From Hyphomicrobiales bacterium (GTDB taxonomy: Bacteria > Pseudomonadota > Alphaproteobacteria > Rhizobiales > Beijerinckiaceae): a DNA stretch of 64,000 bases. The notes beneath the pieces were generated by a model. It was given only the letters and a program-made list of their open reading frames with translations. It was not told the origin of the DNA and ran no database searches. How positions within the stretch are numbered: the first letter of the stretch is position 1; each line of letters begins with the position of its first letter. Shown here piece by piece: positions 63,973 to 64,000 of this stretch. The stretch covers positions 1-64,000 of the forward strand of contig RXIY01000022.1 of assembly GCA_003963405.1 (NCBI GenBank). Reading direction: 5' to 3'. The position numbers and the translations under genes were made by a program.

Positions 63973-64000
63973 GCCGTCGCTCCTTCCAGCTGGCGGGGCG

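Overview
The window is a dense, GC-rich bacterial chromosome segment of alphaproteobacterial type, most likely order Hyphomicrobiales (Rhizobiales). The support is the clpX-lon pair, GapR (the DUF2312 chromosome-structuring protein), a cysteine-free short L36, the DUF2849-sulfite reductase-DUF934-APS reductase operon, a GT21 glycosyltransferase and 23-bp intergenic palindromes of a kind common in that order. A pyrophosphate-dependent phosphofructokinase fits a methylotroph or methanotroph (Methylocystaceae-like), but no methane or methanol oxidation gene is present, so that is inference. No rRNA, tRNA, CRISPR array, prophage or intact insertion sequence was seen.

Layout. 1-5.1 kb: truncated lon, clpX, pfp. 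5.1-7.4 kb: a winged-helix regulator, then an AT-rich island encoding an OmpR-type regulator whose receiver domain lacks the phospho-acceptor aspartate. 7.4-17 kb: secA, a NodB-type deacetylase, a GNAT acetyltransferase with a zinc alcohol dehydrogenase, and an Mg2+ P-type ATPase translationally coupled to a fused phosphotransferase/P-loop kinase. 17-22.2 kb: two glycosyltransferases facing a flippase and an outer-membrane barrel, which looks like a small surface-polysaccharide locus. 22.3-26.2 kb: gapR, an RDD protein, bpt, a LemA-like protein and an L,D-transpeptidase. 26.2-29 kb: an ndh remnant, a secreted hypothetical protein and the non-catalytic methylmalonyl-CoA mutase subunit.

29.2-35 kb holds the most distinctive accessory block: ACP, ketosynthase, a two-gene hot-dog dehydratase, then (after a repeat element) an SDR, a GT21 ceramide-glucosyltransferase-like enzyme and a cellulose-synthase-like GT2. 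Together they look like a dedicated acyl-chain and glycolipid pathway. 35-39.4 kb: a DsbD-like periplasmic protein, YqgE/AlgH, and an operon of two ParA-like proteins (one lacking the Walker A lysine) plus an aldo/keto reductase. 39.6-45.8 kb: an assimilatory sulfate reduction operon headed by a 2Fe-2S ferredoxin and ending in a CysN fused to a DUF2061 membrane domain.

45.9-58.6 kb is mainly housekeeping: polA, valS, eno, queF, a uracil-DNA glycosylase-like gene, a GST-like gene, a membrane histidine kinase and queC. At 58.6 kb a perfect Zur-like inverted repeat abuts the start of a ZnuD-like TonB-dependent receptor. rpmJ, a histone-deacetylase-family gene, a lipoprotein L,D-transpeptidase, a 42-aa secreted peptide and a membrane protein close the window.

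All functional calls come from reading motifs and from family knowledge. No database search or computation was run.
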